47,117 nt of DNA from Prochlorococcus sp. AG-402-I23. GTDB taxonomy: Bacteria > Cyanobacteriota > Cyanobacteriia > PCC-6307 > Cyanobiaceae. Below the pieces are notes generated by a model, which searched no databases, was not told where the DNA came from, and saw only the letters and a program-made list of their open reading frames with translations. Shown in pieces: positions 8,182-17,371 of the stretch. Both the position numbers and the translations under genes were made by a program. Within the stretch, counting starts at the first letter, position 1. Each line of letters starts with the position of its first letter. Location of the stretch: positions 1-47,117 of the forward strand of contig QCIB01000012.1 in the NCBI GenBank assembly GCA_003216915.1. Direction: 5' to 3'.

Positions 8182-8694
8182 TTAACAACCTAGGCTATAT
8201 TCAGTACTTTCTCCTGTAGAACTATTTGTGCCATTAGCAATCGCACATAATTGTTTTTGTTGTGTACGACTAAGAACAGCATCTGTAAAATCTGCACCAT
8301 CTATTTTCGCACCTTCAAAATTACTTTCCATTAATAAAGCATTGGTAAAGTTAACATCCGAAAGGTCAGCATCTGTAAAGTCTGTTGCATATGCTAGTGC
8401 ATCTCTTAAATTTGCTCCAGTAAACTTTGAGTTTTGCAATTTACTATTATTGAACACCGCCCCTTCTAAATTACTTTCGCTGAAATTAAACCCATTCAAA
8501 TCAAACTTAACGTATTCGTTACCGCTTAAGTCTTGACCATGCATATCTGGTTCTAAATTAAGGTCTTGCTGGTTTCTAATCTCAGGAGGTCTTTTAGCCC
8601 ATGCAGAATTTACAGAATTAAAAAATAAAATCCCAACGAATAACAAAGTAATTAATGCATTCTTTAGTGAGGGGAAAACAATTGATTTAATCAT
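8182..8694 (-). CDS. Exported pentapeptide-repeat protein
   Basis: The 170-residue protein starts with a signal peptide (basic start, hydrophobic 12-28, cleavage plausible after SAWA near residue 33), so it probably works in the lumen or periplasm. The mature part carries pentapeptide repeats of the A-[DN]-[LF]-x-x type from about residue 55 to 145, including ADLSDVNF, SNFEGAKI and GADFTDAVL, which should fold as a right-handed beta helix. The C-terminus has two cysteines (near KQLCAI and in the final SLGC) that could form a disulfide cap. It is divergent from the next plus-strand gene and probably leads a transcript into the CobW-family gene 9 bases downstream. The molecular role is unknown. 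Confidence 0.85.
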   Translation of the reverse strand: MIKSIVFPSLKNALITLLFVGILFFNSVNSAWAKRPPEIRNQQDLNLEPDMHGQDLSGNEYVKFDLNGFNFSESNLEGAVFNNSKLQNSKFTGANLRDALAYATDFTDADLSDVNFTNALLMESNFEGAKIDGADFTDAVLSRTQQKQLCAIANGTNSSTGESTEYSLGC

Positions 8695-8718
8695 AATAAG
8701 ACTGTATTTTAGAACTTA

Positions 8719-8745
8719 AGTATTTAAAGTATTTAAAGTTTGTAA
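8719..8745. repeat. Three 9-bp direct repeats in a divergent intergenic region
   Basis: AGTATTTAA occurs twice back to back (8719-8727, 8728-8736), followed by a degenerate third copy AGTTTGTAA (8737-8745). The array sits between two divergent genes, just upstream of a possible -10 TAGTAT at 8746-8751 for the plus-strand gene. Direct repeats at a near-helical spacing could be a regulator site. Cyanobacterial Pho boxes are direct repeats of about 8 bases with TTAA cores, but they are spaced by 11 rather than 9, so this is not a clean match. Confidence 0.4.
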
Positions 8746-8766
8746 TAGTATCTTAAAGGAAAATAT

Positions 8767-9384
8767 ATGGCAATGTCACTAAAGGTTATTGTTCCTCCTC
8801 ATCCATTAATAAAACATTGGCTTTCAATATTGCGAGAAAAAAATACTCCAAGTATTTTGTACTCAACAGGATATGAGCAATTAGGGAAATGGCTTACATA
8901 TGAAGCATTACGTAATTGGCTGCCATATAAAAAAGAAATAGTAAATACTGATAATGGAGACGCAGATGGATTCTTTATTAATAATGATTATCCAATAAAA
9001 GTGCTCGCGATGTTGCCCGAAGGGTTATCTCTTTGGTTTGGATCTAAAGAAGTAATTCCTAATTCAACCCTCTCATTAGGAGAACTTCCTAAAACTATTG
9101 AATCAAATGAAGGAGTTATATTTTATTCAGAACAAATAACGACAAAATCAACAACATTAGAAACTTTAATTAAATTAAAGGATTTAGGTGTTGATTCAAA
9201 TAGGATTCTTTTAATAACTGCTATTTGCTCAAATAAAGGGTTAAATGAAATTGCTAAATTACTCCCTAATCAGGTAATTTACACTTCTTGCATAGATGAG
9301 GAAGACGAAAAAACACATTTATTAGTACCGGGTATTGGGAATCCTCTATCGCGTTTAAGTACTATATTTCAAGATAAGAACTAA
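8767..9384 (+). CDS. Uracil phosphoribosyltransferase-like protein
   Basis: The N-terminal PPHPLIKHWLSILREKNT matches the conserved start of uracil phosphoribosyltransferases (HPL...LR...T), and the 205-residue length is close to the usual 208-216. However, the canonical C-terminal PRPP and uracil signature is not evident. The corresponding segment reads LLVPGIGNPLSRLSTIF, and the middle (LPEGLSLWFGSKEVIPNSTLSLGEL) only loosely preserves the fold. It is therefore either a diverged UPRT or a regulatory relative. The ATG at 8767 is followed by a second in-frame ATG at 8773; AAAGGA precedes the first. The gene stands at the start of a plus-strand run that ends with ilvD. Confidence 0.7.
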   Translation: MAMSLKVIVPPHPLIKHWLSILREKNTPSILYSTGYEQLGKWLTYEALRNWLPYKKEIVNTDNGDADGFFINNDYPIKVLAMLPEGLSLWFGSKEVIPNSTLSLGELPKTIESNEGVIFYSEQITTKSTTLETLIKLKDLGVDSNRILLITAICSNKGLNEIAKLLPNQVIYTSCIDEEDEKTHLLVPGIGNPLSRLSTIFQDKN

Positions 9385-9413
9385 TATAGAATATAGGAGT
9401 AAATATTTTACCA

Positions 9414-9704
9414 ATGTCTGAATACAGAGATTCGTCTTCAAATAATCTTTTATCATTAATAAGCGGTGCTTTTATTGGAGCAGCAGGTCTAGCTTGGTGG
9501 TTAATATCCGAAGCAGACAAAAGAAAGGAGGAAAAAAAACAAAAAGCAATGATGTATTCCTCCAGAATTCAAGATGGCTCAGAAGCGATTGATTCAAATG
9601 AAAATATAAATGAAGTTGAAGGAGAGAATCTGGAGAAGAAAGTTGAGCAACTTAATTCTGCAATTGCTGATGTGAGGAAGCAACTTGAAGAGTTGGGGCA
9701 ATAG
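9414..9704 (+). CDS. Small single-span membrane protein with coiled coil
   Basis: The 96-residue protein has a polar serine/asparagine-rich start and a single hydrophobic, glycine-rich segment (about residues 12-32, LLSLISGAFIGAAGLAWWLI). A strongly charged linker (EADKRKEEKKQK) follows, and an acidic, heptad-like C-terminal region (about 68-95) probably forms a coiled coil. It belongs to no family I recognise. It lies 29 bases after the UPRT-like gene and 23 bases before ilvD on the same strand. Confidence 0.75.
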   Translation: MSEYRDSSSNNLLSLISGAFIGAAGLAWWLISEADKRKEEKKQKAMMYSSRIQDGSEAIDSNENINEVEGENLEKKVEQLNSAIADVRKQLEELGQ

Positions 9705-9727
9705 AATAAAAAAGGTTTTCAAATAAT

Positions 9728-11401
9728 ATGAATAAACTCAGATCATCTGCAATAACACAAGGTGTGCAAAGATCCCCTAACAGATCAATGTTAAGAGCTG
9801 TTGGATTTAATGATGAAGATTTTAATAAACCTATTATTGGAGTTGCTAATGGATACAGCACCATAACACCATGCAATATGGGTTTAAATAAGTTAGCTCT
9901 AAAGGCTGAAGAATCAATAAAAAGATCAGGTGGGATGCCTCAGATGTTTGGGACTATAACAGTAAGTGATGGCATTTCTATGGGAACAGAGGGCATGAAA
10001 TATTCCCTAGTTTCAAGAGAAGTTATTGCTGATTCAATTGAAACAGCATGCAATGCTCAGAGTATGGATGGAGTACTTGCTATAGGTGGATGTGATAAAA
10101 ATATGCCGGGTGCCATGATTGCGATTGCAAGAATGAATATTCCCTCAATTTTCATTTATGGAGGGACAATAAAGCCTGGGAAATTGCATGGAGAAGATCT
10201 TACTGTTGTTAGTGCATTTGAAGCTGTTGGACAATTAACATCAGGCAAAATTAATGAAGAAAGGCTAATCCAAGTTGAGAAAAATTGTATTCCTGGTGCT
10301 GGTAGCTGTGGAGGAATGTTTACAGCTAATACAATGTCTGCGGTTATTGAAGTATTAGGGTTAAGTCTTCCTCACAGTTCCACTATGGCTGCTGAAGATC
10401 TTGAGAAAGAACTAAGTGCAGATAAAAGTGCTGAGATATTAGTCTCTGCAATAGAAAAAGATATAAGACCTCTAGACCTAATGACTAAGAAAGCATTTGA
10501 AAATGCAATATCAGTAATTATGGCAATTGGCGGATCAACAAATGCGGTATTGCACATCTTAGCTATTGCGAATACTGCAGGAATAGATATCAACATTAAT
10601 GATTTTGAGAGAATCAGACAAAAAATACCCGTTATTTGTGACCTTAAACCGAGTGGTAAATATGTGACGGTTGATCTTCATAAGGCAGGTGGGATTCCAC
10701 AAGTAATGAAAATACTTTTGAATGCAGGATTAATTCATGGCGATTGCAAAAACATTGAAGGCAAAACCATCTCAGAATACTTACAGAATATTCCAGATAA
10801 GCCTCCAACAAATCAAAATGTCATAAGAGACATAGATGACCCTCTTTATAAAAAAGGACATCTAGCGATATTAAAAGGTAACTTAGCGAGCGAAGGTTCT
10901 GTAGCCAAAATTAGCGGAGTAAAAAACCCTGTATTAACAGGTCCCGCAAAGATTTTTGAAAGTGAAGAGGATTGTTTAAAATCGATATTAAAAAACGATA
11001 TCAAAGCTGGTGATGTTGTTGTTATTAGAAACGAAGGTCCTGTAGGAGGTCCAGGCATGAGAGAAATGTTAGCTCCAACATCTGCGATTGTTGGTCAAGG
11101 GCTAGGAGAGAAGGTGGCCTTAATTACCGATGGCAGATTTAGCGGGGGTACCTATGGTCTAGTTGTGGGTCACATAGCTCCAGAGGCTGCTGTAGGAGGA
11201 AATATTGCTCTAATAAAACAAGGTGATTTAATTACAGTAGATGCTGTAAAACAACTAATTGAAGTTGATTTATCTGACGAAGAATTAGAAAAAAGAAAAA
11301 AAGATTGGGTAAAACCTATTCAAAAATACAAAAGAGGAATTCTTTCAAAATATTCGAGAATCGTAAGCACATCAAGTTTAGGGGCTGTTACTGATTTATA
11401 A
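9728..11401 (+). CDS. ilvD: Dihydroxy-acid dehydratase
   Basis: IlvD dehydrates 2,3-dihydroxy-isovalerate and 2,3-dihydroxy-3-methylvalerate, the penultimate step of valine and isoleucine synthesis. The 557 residues contain the three cysteine ligands of the iron-sulfur cluster, C49 in TPCNMGLN, C122 in GGCDKNMPG and C194 in [14 protein letters not shown]. The C-terminal motifs [12 protein letters not shown] and [10 protein letters not shown] are also present. The spacing of the cysteines suggests the [2Fe-2S] type found in plants and mycobacteria. The gene ends 21 bases from the convergent 128-residue ORF, with no clear hairpin between them. Confidence 0.97.
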   Translation: MNKLRSSAITQGVQRSPNRSMLRAVGFNDEDFNKPIIGVANGYSTITPCNMGLNKLALKAEESIKRSGGMPQMFGTITVSDGISMGTEGMKYSLVSREVIADSIETACNAQSMDGVLAIGGCDKNMPGAMIAIARMNIPSIFIYGGTIKPGKLHGEDLTVVSAFEAVGQLTSGKINEERLIQVEKNCIPGAGSCGGMFTANTMSAVIEVLGLSLPHSSTMAAEDLEKELSADKSAEILVSAIEKDIRPLDLMTKKAFENAISVIMAIGGSTNAVLHILAIANTAGIDININDFERIRQKIPVICDLKPSGKYVTVDLHKAGGIPQVMKILLNAGLIHGDCKNIEGKTISEYLQNIPDKPPTNQNVIRDIDDPLYKKGHLAILKGNLASEGSVAKISGVKNPVLTGPAKIFESEEDCLKSILKNDIKAGDVVVIRNEGPVGGPGMREMLAPTSAIVGQGLGEKVALITDGRFSGGTYGLVVGHIAPEAAVGGNIALIKQGDLITVDAVKQLIEVDLSDEELEKRKKDWVKPIQKYKRGILSKYSRIVSTSSLGAVTDL

Positions 11402-11422
11402 ATCAGCTCAAATTTTATTTTC

Positions 11423-11809
11423 TTAATCAATAAAACTTTTTATCCTATTTGCTAAATTTTCCAATCTAGCGCTGTATTTAGGTGAGTTGCATTTTTTCCC
11501 ATTATTGCTATCCATCCATAATGTTTTAACTCCACACCATAATATTGGTTCATCAGGGAAATTAAGCTTAGAGATTACTAAAACCAACTCTTTATTTGAT
11601 TTAAAAAGTTCTAATTCAAGATCATAAATTTCTAATCTTTTGCCTTCTTTATCTCGACATAAGATATTAACTGTTAAATCAATATCTTCATCTTCGAATT
11701 CGTATTCACCATTCATTTTTACGACAGAATGAACAAAAGGTTTATTTGTTAAATCTGCTGACTTAGCGATTAAGCTCTCTATATTTTTAGGTAGATTTTC
11801 AAATAACAC
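11423..11809 (-). CDS. Conserved-looking hypothetical protein, 128 residues
   Basis: I do not recognise this family. The protein is soluble and acidic, rich in predicted beta strands in the middle (EDIDLTVNILCRDKEGK, LVLVISKLNFPDEP), with three cysteines and no signal peptide or membrane segment. It starts with GTG (complement of 11807-11809), overlapping the 3' end of the CIA30-family gene by 11 bases, so translation is probably coupled. It is the last gene of a long minus-strand run and converges with ilvD. Confidence 0.7.
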   Translation of the reverse strand: MLFENLPKNIESLIAKSADLTNKPFVHSVVKMNGEYEFEDEDIDLTVNILCRDKEGKRLEIYDLELELFKSNKELVLVISKLNFPDEPILWCGVKTLWMDSNNGKKCNSPKYSARLENLANRIKSFID

Positions 11810-12347
11810 TTATTGATTTAATTAAAACTTTTATTGAACCCTGTTTAAACTTATTATTAAGTAATCCATCATCACCAAACTTAGAGTGTAGTAGTTGCAA
11901 TCTTTTAATTTTAGATGGCTTGAATTTAAATGGAAAACGTACTTTATTAGCTCTTACTGAAGGTTTTAGCTCACTAAAAGGAATTTGAATATTTGTTGTC
12001 CCGAATTTTTTTGTTGGGAATGATTTAATCCATCTAAGTCCACCCGGAATAAATTCGGTTAGTCCTAGCAGATCATCTTCACAAGCGACAGCAAATTTAA
12101 AAGTTCTTCCTTGTCCATCAATATTTAATTCAAAGGATGAATACTCAGATACATTTAAAGAAGGTTTATATATAGACGATCTACAACTAACAAATCCTCC
12201 TGCTTTCTCGACAATATTACCCTTTAATATCAAACCCGAATTTGAAATTTCACAAAAAGCTGAACTTGATCCGCCCATAACAGTATCATTTAATGTTTCC
12301 CAACCATCAAACTCCTTTTTCTGGAATAAAAATTTTTTCTTATTCAT
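11799..12347 (-). CDS. CIA30-family protein
   Basis: The protein resembles complex I intermediate-associated protein 30 (PF08547), a jelly-roll fold first described in mitochondrial complex I assembly and common in cyanobacteria. The diagnostic start F-x-x-W-x-x-x-N-D-x-V-M-G-G is visible at residues 13-26. GFVSCRS and the late KPSKIKRLQLL also fit. At 182 residues it is a normal single-domain form without a signal peptide. A role in NDH-1 assembly is possible but is inferred from the family name only. It starts 30 bases after pgl and overlaps the next gene by 11 bases. Confidence 0.8.
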   Translation of the reverse strand: MNKKKFLFQKKEFDGWETLNDTVMGGSSSAFCEISNSGLILKGNIVEKAGGFVSCRSSIYKPSLNVSEYSSFELNIDGQGRTFKFAVACEDDLLGLTEFIPGGLRWIKSFPTKKFGTTNIQIPFSELKPSVRANKVRFPFKFKPSKIKRLQLLHSKFGDDGLLNNKFKQGSIKVLIKSISVI

Positions 12348-12377
12348 TTAATAATCTTAATTATTAATAGACTTTAA

Positions 12378-13115
12378 CTAAATTTCTAATTCTTTTGCTG
12401 ATTCTTGGTCACAAAATATTGAAATTTGATTAATAGATTTTATTAATTTTGATGGTGTTCTATCTGGTGGCTCTTTTTCATCCAATAACCTCAAAAGAGC
12501 AATTCTTTTAGAAGCTCCACTAACCAAAAATACTATCTTTGAAGAAGCTGAAAGAACCTTTGGAGTTAATGAGATTCTTTTTAATCCTTTACCTTCATTA
12601 AAAATCACAAAATCATCTGCATTATTATTTTTTTGATAAGGGAATAGTGAAGCTGTATGACCATCGTCTCCAAGACCTAATAATGTTAAATCAAAGGTTG
12701 GCGGTTTTGATCCGCATTTTTCAAATAATTTAGAAATAAATTGATTTTTTGTAACTTCATCATCAGCCTTTAAATCATTGAAAATCTCATAAAAAAAAGC
12801 TTTAGATCCAAAATTAGTTAATAATGAATTTTTCAACATTAACGAGTTACTTAATTCTGAATTTGGATCAACACATCTTTCATCTCCTAAAAAGACATCA
12901 ACCATATCCCATCTAAGATCACTTATTGATAGAAGCTGATAAACAGATTTAGGAGTTGAACCTCCACTCACACAAAATTTGAATCTCTCTTTCTTTTTTA
13001 AAGTATGAATAATGTGACTTTCAATAAACTTAAAAACCGCTGTTGATAGCTCTAACTTGTCTTTGTATATGTATAGGGTATATCCATTTTTAACCTTTTC
13101 AATCATTTCATCCAT
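12378..13115 (-). CDS. pgl: 6-phosphogluconolactonase
   Basis: Pgl hydrolyses 6-phosphoglucono-delta-lactone in the oxidative pentose-phosphate pathway and directly precedes the Gnd step. The 245 residues contain the SugarP_isomerase-type motifs FCVSGGSTPKSVYQLL, DVFLGDERCV and LTLLGLGDDGHTASLFP, which are diagnostic of the DevB/SOL family. The start codon overlaps the end of gnd by 13 bases; a second ATG three codons later would still overlap. Coupled translation with gnd puts two consecutive pathway enzymes in one operon. Glucose-6-phosphate dehydrogenase is not in this window. Confidence 0.94.
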   Translation of the reverse strand: MDEMIEKVKNGYTLYIYKDKLELSTAVFKFIESHIIHTLKKKERFKFCVSGGSTPKSVYQLLSISDLRWDMVDVFLGDERCVDPNSELSNSLMLKNSLLTNFGSKAFFYEIFNDLKADDEVTKNQFISKLFEKCGSKPPTFDLTLLGLGDDGHTASLFPYQKNNNADDFVIFNEGKGLKRISLTPKVLSASSKIVFLVSGASKRIALLRLLDEKEPPDRTPSKLIKSINQISIFCDQESAKELEI

Positions 13116-14521
13116 TCAGTATGAAAACTACCTTCCTTATCAATTCTTTCATATGTATGAGAGCCAAAACAGTCTCTCATTGCCTGAACAAGATTCTGAG
13201 GAAGTCTATTTGTTCTGTAACTATTCAAATAATCTAAAGTACTGGATAAACATGGTACTGGTATACCAGCTTTTGAGGATAAGGAAACAACTCTAGCTAA
13301 ATTATCTAATTTTGTCGCAATTTCATTATTGAACCAATCATCATAAATTAAATTTTTTAGATTAGGTTCTTTGTTATAGGCATCTTGAATTTTACTTAAT
13401 AATTTTGATCTAATTATGCAACCACCCTTCCATATTTGAGCAATTGAAGGCATATTCAAACCATAGTTATATACTGCAGATGCTTCTCTTAAAATATCCA
13501 TACCTTGGGCATAGCTAGCAATTGTGGCAAGGACTACAGCATCAAATAAAGGTTTCATTCCATCTGATATATTTCCTAAATCAAAATCCTCTATTTCTTT
13601 AGGTGGAATAGTTTTTTCAATCTCACTACGTTGCTCTTTTAAAGAACTCATTACTCTTGCATTTAAAGATGCATAAATAGTTGGGACTGATACCCCCAGT
13701 TCTAAAGCACTTACAACAGTCCATAATCCAGTACCTTTCTGGCCAGCTTTATCTAATATTTTCTCGACGACATCATCTCCAGTTATCTCATCTTTTGTAT
13801 TTAGACAAATCTCTGTTATCTCAACAAGATAAGAAGATAATTCATCAGTATTATTCCATTTACCAAAAACCTTTGACATCTGCTGTCCATTCATACCTTT
13901 GACTCTCTTCATAAGGTCATAAGCTTCTGCGAGTATTTGTTCAATTCCATATTCAATTCCGTTATGCACAGTCTTTACAAAATGACCTGAGCCTCCTGGC
14001 CCAACATATGCAACACATGGTCCATCTTCAACTTTGGCAGCCATTTTTGTTAATAAGCTTTCTATTGCATCATATGAAGCCTTAGTACCGCCAGGCATCA
14101 TACTTGGCCCTTCTAGAGCTCCTTTAGCACCACCTGAGACTCCCATTCCAATGTATCCAAAACTTTTACTTTCAAGAGTATTTACCCTTCTTTCTGTATC
14201 TTTAAATTGAGAATTACCGCCATCTATTAATAAATCTCCTTCCTCGAGATATCCAGATATATTGTCTATAACAGCATCTGTTGCGGGTCCAGCTTTTACC
14301 ATCATTAGAATTCTTCTAGGTCTCTCTAGCTTGTTAACAAATTCTTGAAGAGTTTCAGCTCCCTCTATATTCTTCCCAAGGCCACGACCTTGTAAAAATT
14401 CTTCAGTTTTTGAGTAAGTCCTATTAAAAACTACACTAGAAAATCCATTTCTCTCTGCGTTAAGAACTAAATTCTCGCCCATAACACCAAGACCTATTAA
14501 ACCAAAATGTGCCTTGGACAT
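13103..14521 (-). CDS. gnd: 6-phosphogluconate dehydrogenase, decarboxylating
   Basis: Gnd oxidises 6-phosphogluconate to ribulose-5-phosphate and CO2 with production of NADPH. The 472 residues start with the dinucleotide fold GLIGLGVMGENL, followed by DGGNSQFKDTERR, GVSGGAKGALEGPSMMPGG and the catalytic segment GGSGHFVKTVHNGIEYG. The C-terminal substrate-binding part includes IWKGGCIIRS. Length and motifs fit the long homodimeric form. It is 95 bases downstream of glgC and overlaps pgl. In a phototroph this pathway mainly supplies NADPH at night. Confidence 0.97.
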   Translation of the reverse strand: MSKAHFGLIGLGVMGENLVLNAERNGFSSVVFNRTYSKTEEFLQGRGLGKNIEGAETLQEFVNKLERPRRILMMVKAGPATDAVIDNISGYLEEGDLLIDGGNSQFKDTERRVNTLESKSFGYIGMGVSGGAKGALEGPSMMPGGTKASYDAIESLLTKMAAKVEDGPCVAYVGPGGSGHFVKTVHNGIEYGIEQILAEAYDLMKRVKGMNGQQMSKVFGKWNNTDELSSYLVEITEICLNTKDEITGDDVVEKILDKAGQKGTGLWTVVSALELGVSVPTIYASLNARVMSSLKEQRSEIEKTIPPKEIEDFDLGNISDGMKPLFDAVVLATIASYAQGMDILREASAVYNYGLNMPSIAQIWKGGCIIRSKLLSKIQDAYNKEPNLKNLIYDDWFNNEIATKLDNLARVVSLSSKAGIPVPCLSSTLDYLNSYRTNRLPQNLVQAMRDCFGSHTYERIDKEGSFHTEWMK

Positions 14522-14616
14522 AAAAAATTAAAAAACTCAATAAATATAGTGTGCCTGCAACTCAACAAAATTGCTCAAAAAAAATACTTATGTCAGCGAA
14601 AAATGATCGAAAAGAT

Positions 14617-15912
14617 TTAAATAACAGTTCCGTTTGCAATAGTTGCATTTTTAACTACTACAACAATTCCATTTCTTATATAAAAGCCTAATTCTGGCTT
14701 ATCTGATTCTTCTACTCGATCTTTATTAATGATTACGACATTATCACCTATCCTTGTATTCTTATCAAGAATTGCTCTTTTTACAGTAGTTCCTTCACCT
14801 ACTCCAAGAGGTGTTCCGCCTCCTTTTCTTAATTCAATCCTCTCTTCAGGCGATTCAAAGAAATCGGCACCCATAACAAGAGTGTCCTCAAGAACCGAAT
14901 CACTTTCAATCCTGCTTCTTACACCTAAAACACAATGCAAAATACTGCATGACTTCAAGATTGTACCTTCACAAACTATTGAATCAGTAATTTGAGCATC
15001 TACTAGTTTAGAAGGGGGAAGAAATCTTGGTCTTGTATAAATTGGAAATTTTTCATCATAAAAACTAAATGGAGGTTTTGGTTGCTCAGTCAAGGCAAGG
15101 TTTGACTCAAAGAATGCCCCAATGGTACCGATATCTTCCCAATAATCATCGAATACATAACTTTTAAGAGTATCTCCCCTATTGAGGGCTTCAGGAATTA
15201 TGTCCTTTCCAAAATCTGTATAACTAGGAAATTTATTTAAAAGATTGAAAAGAGTATTTCTGCTAAAAACGTAAATACCCATAGAGGCTAGATAAGGTTT
15301 TTCGGCAGCTGACTCTTTACTTAATCCAAATTTTGAGGTATCTACTGCCATTGCCTTCAACTTCTCTCCAGTGGGCTTTTCACTGAATTCTTTTATATTT
15401 CCTACATCGTCTGTTCTCATGAGGCCAAAACCCTCTGCTTGAGCTGCATCAACAGGCAAGGCTGCAACAGTTAAATCAGCACCATTATCTCTATGATGTT
15501 GAACAAATAAACTGTAGTCCATTCTGTACAGTTGATCCCCTGACAATATTAAATATTCATCAACATCCCATTCTTGAAATAACCACTGGTATTTTCTTAC
15601 AGCATCAGCAGTACCTTCAAACCACTTAGGGCTATCAGGAGTCTGTTGCGCGGCCAAAACCTCCACAAATCCTTGGCCGAAAGGGCCATTTAAATTATAG
15701 GTTCTTCCTATATGTCTATTGAGAGATGCACTATTGAACTGGGTCAATACATACATTTTTTCAATGCCTGAATTTATACAATTACTAATTGGGATATCTA
15801 TTAAACGATACTTACCTGCCAACGGCACAGCAGGTTTAGCCCTCATTTTTGTTAAAGGGTAAAGTCTAGAACCTTTTCCTCCTCCGAGGACTATGGCCAA
15901 CACACGCTTCAT
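14617..15912 (-). CDS. glgC: Glucose-1-phosphate adenylyltransferase (ADP-glucose pyrophosphorylase)
   Basis: GlgC makes ADP-glucose from glucose-1-phosphate and ATP and is the committed step of glycogen synthesis. The 431 residues begin with the nucleotidyltransferase motif [19 protein letters not shown] and [15 protein letters not shown], followed by [15 protein letters not shown] and [12 protein letters not shown]-terminal left-handed beta-helix domain ends in [13 protein letters not shown]. Cyanobacterial enzymes of this type are activated by 3-phosphoglycerate and inhibited by phosphate. The 130 bases upstream, before hemA, hold no gene and probably carry its promoter, although no motif is convincing. 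Confidence 0.97.
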   Translation of the reverse strand: MKRVLAIVLGGGKGSRLYPLTKMRAKPAVPLAGKYRLIDIPISNCINSGIEKMYVLTQFNSASLNRHIGRTYNLNGPFGQGFVEVLAAQQTPDSPKWFEGTADAVRKYQWLFQEWDVDEYLILSGDQLYRMDYSLFVQHHRDNGADLTVAALPVDAAQAEGFGLMRTDDVGNIKEFSEKPTGEKLKAMAVDTSKFGLSKESAAEKPYLASMGIYVFSRNTLFNLLNKFPSYTDFGKDIIPEALNRGDTLKSYVFDDYWEDIGTIGAFFESNLALTEQPKPPFSFYDEKFPIYTRPRFLPPSKLVDAQITDSIVCEGTILKSCSILHCVLGVRSRIESDSVLEDTLVMGADFFESPEERIELRKGGGTPLGVGEGTTVKRAILDKNTRIGDNVVIINKDRVEESDKPELGFYIRNGIVVVVKNATIANGTVI

Positions 15913-16042
15913 TAAATCTAATGGAGGTAGATATACAACTATTTAAAGTAACTGATTATGGGCATATTTAGAAATACAAATGGTCAGTTTACAAAGGTAT
16001 TTCGATAAATCACTAGAAAAACTTAATATAAATTGAGGAAAA

Positions 16043-17353
16043 TTAGTTATTTTTGTCCTCTTCTACCAAAGAGAACAATTTTTCAACGATTTTCAAAGAA
16101 ACTTGTCTTTCTTCCCTTGATTGCGGACTTCTCAACTTGGTTACAGGCGTGTGAAGTATTTTATTAATAATTCCTTTAGTCAGCGCTTCCACAACTTTTC
16201 TTTCTCTAGCCGAAAAATCTGGTCCCATCCTACTAAGTGCTTTTTGCAATTCCTCTTTTCTAATTAACTCCAAATCTGATCTAAGTTTATTAATTACTGG
16301 AACCGCCTCTAAGCTTGCCCACCATTCTAGAAAAATGATTCTTTCTTCTTCTACTAGAGATTCAGCTTCCTTTGCTATTTTCTGTCTAAATTCTTGATTT
16401 CTTGAAACGACCTCTTGTAAGTCATCCACATCAAATGATTTTACAAATTCATGTTGTTTGACATCATTAGATATATTTCTCGGAACACCAATATCAATAA
16501 ATTTAAGTCTATTACTCAAATTTAATTTTTCAATTTTTGCGAGATCAATAATTGGCTCTTCAGAAGCAGTACTGGTAAAAACAATGGAAGATATTGATAT
16601 GTTTTCTTCTAATTCGTTTAACCCTCTACAAACAATCTCTAAATCAGGGAAGTCTAGAGCGAGATTTAATGCTCTATCAATATTTCTATTTACAAGAATA
16701 AGTTTATGACATCCTTTTGATTTTAAATGAGTTATTAAAAGCCTACTCATTCTTCCGGCGCCAACAACAAGAACGTTCTCTGATTCCAAACTTACAAGAG
16801 TATCAAAACCCTTTTCTTGTCCAATTTTTAATTGAGCAAGTTCTACCGCTGCTGAACTAATTGATACGGCTCCAGTTCCTAAATTTGTTTCGGATCTTAC
16901 TTTTTTACCTGTACTAACTGATTGAGTTAATAATCTATTTAGAATTGGTCCAGTAGATTGATTCTCTTGACCTAATCTCATCATTTTTTTTACCTGCGAA
17001 AGGATTTGTCCTTCCCCTAAAACGAGGCTATCAAGTCCTGCCGAAACTTTCATCAAATGTAAAACTGCTTCTTCCTGTCTAAAACAAAAAAGATGTGGAT
17101 TTAAATCTTCAAAAATAATTCCAGAATATTCTGATATGAATTCTTTAATAGATGAAATTCCAGTATTTTTATCCTTTACTAGCGCATATATTTCCAGCCT
17201 ATTACAAGTACTTAAGATTGACACCTCTAATACTTCAGAGAAGGCTTTTAATGCTTTCAATGATTCTGTTATGGATTGGTCAGGAATACTTAACTTCTCA
17301 CGCACTTCGACAGGTGCCGTGCGATGACTCAGTCCGACGACAACAATATGCAT
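16043..17353 (-). CDS. hemA: Glutamyl-tRNA reductase
   Basis: HemA reduces glutamyl-tRNA to glutamate-1-semialdehyde with NADPH. This is the first committed step toward haem, chlorophyll and bilins, and the main control point of the pathway. The 436 residues show the catalytic cysteine C50 in STCNRLEIYA, the LVLGEGQILSQVK motif, the NADPH fold motif VVGAGRMSRLL and the C-terminal dimerisation helix region. The start is ATG in the complement of 17351-17353. It lies 18 bases downstream of glpX on the same strand, so carbon-cycle and tetrapyrrole genes may share a transcript here. Confidence 0.97.
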   Translation of the reverse strand: MHIVVVGLSHRTAPVEVREKLSIPDQSITESLKALKAFSEVLEVSILSTCNRLEIYALVKDKNTGISSIKEFISEYSGIIFEDLNPHLFCFRQEEAVLHLMKVSAGLDSLVLGEGQILSQVKKMMRLGQENQSTGPILNRLLTQSVSTGKKVRSETNLGTGAVSISSAAVELAQLKIGQEKGFDTLVSLESENVLVVGAGRMSRLLITHLKSKGCHKLILVNRNIDRALNLALDFPDLEIVCRGLNELEENISISSIVFTSTASEEPIIDLAKIEKLNLSNRLKFIDIGVPRNISNDVKQHEFVKSFDVDDLQEVVSRNQEFRQKIAKEAESLVEEERIIFLEWWASLEAVPVINKLRSDLELIRKEELQKALSRMGPDFSARERKVVEALTKGIINKILHTPVTKLRSPQSREERQVSLKIVEKLFSLVEEDKNN

Positions 17354-17371
17354 AAAATCAAAAGTGAATTT

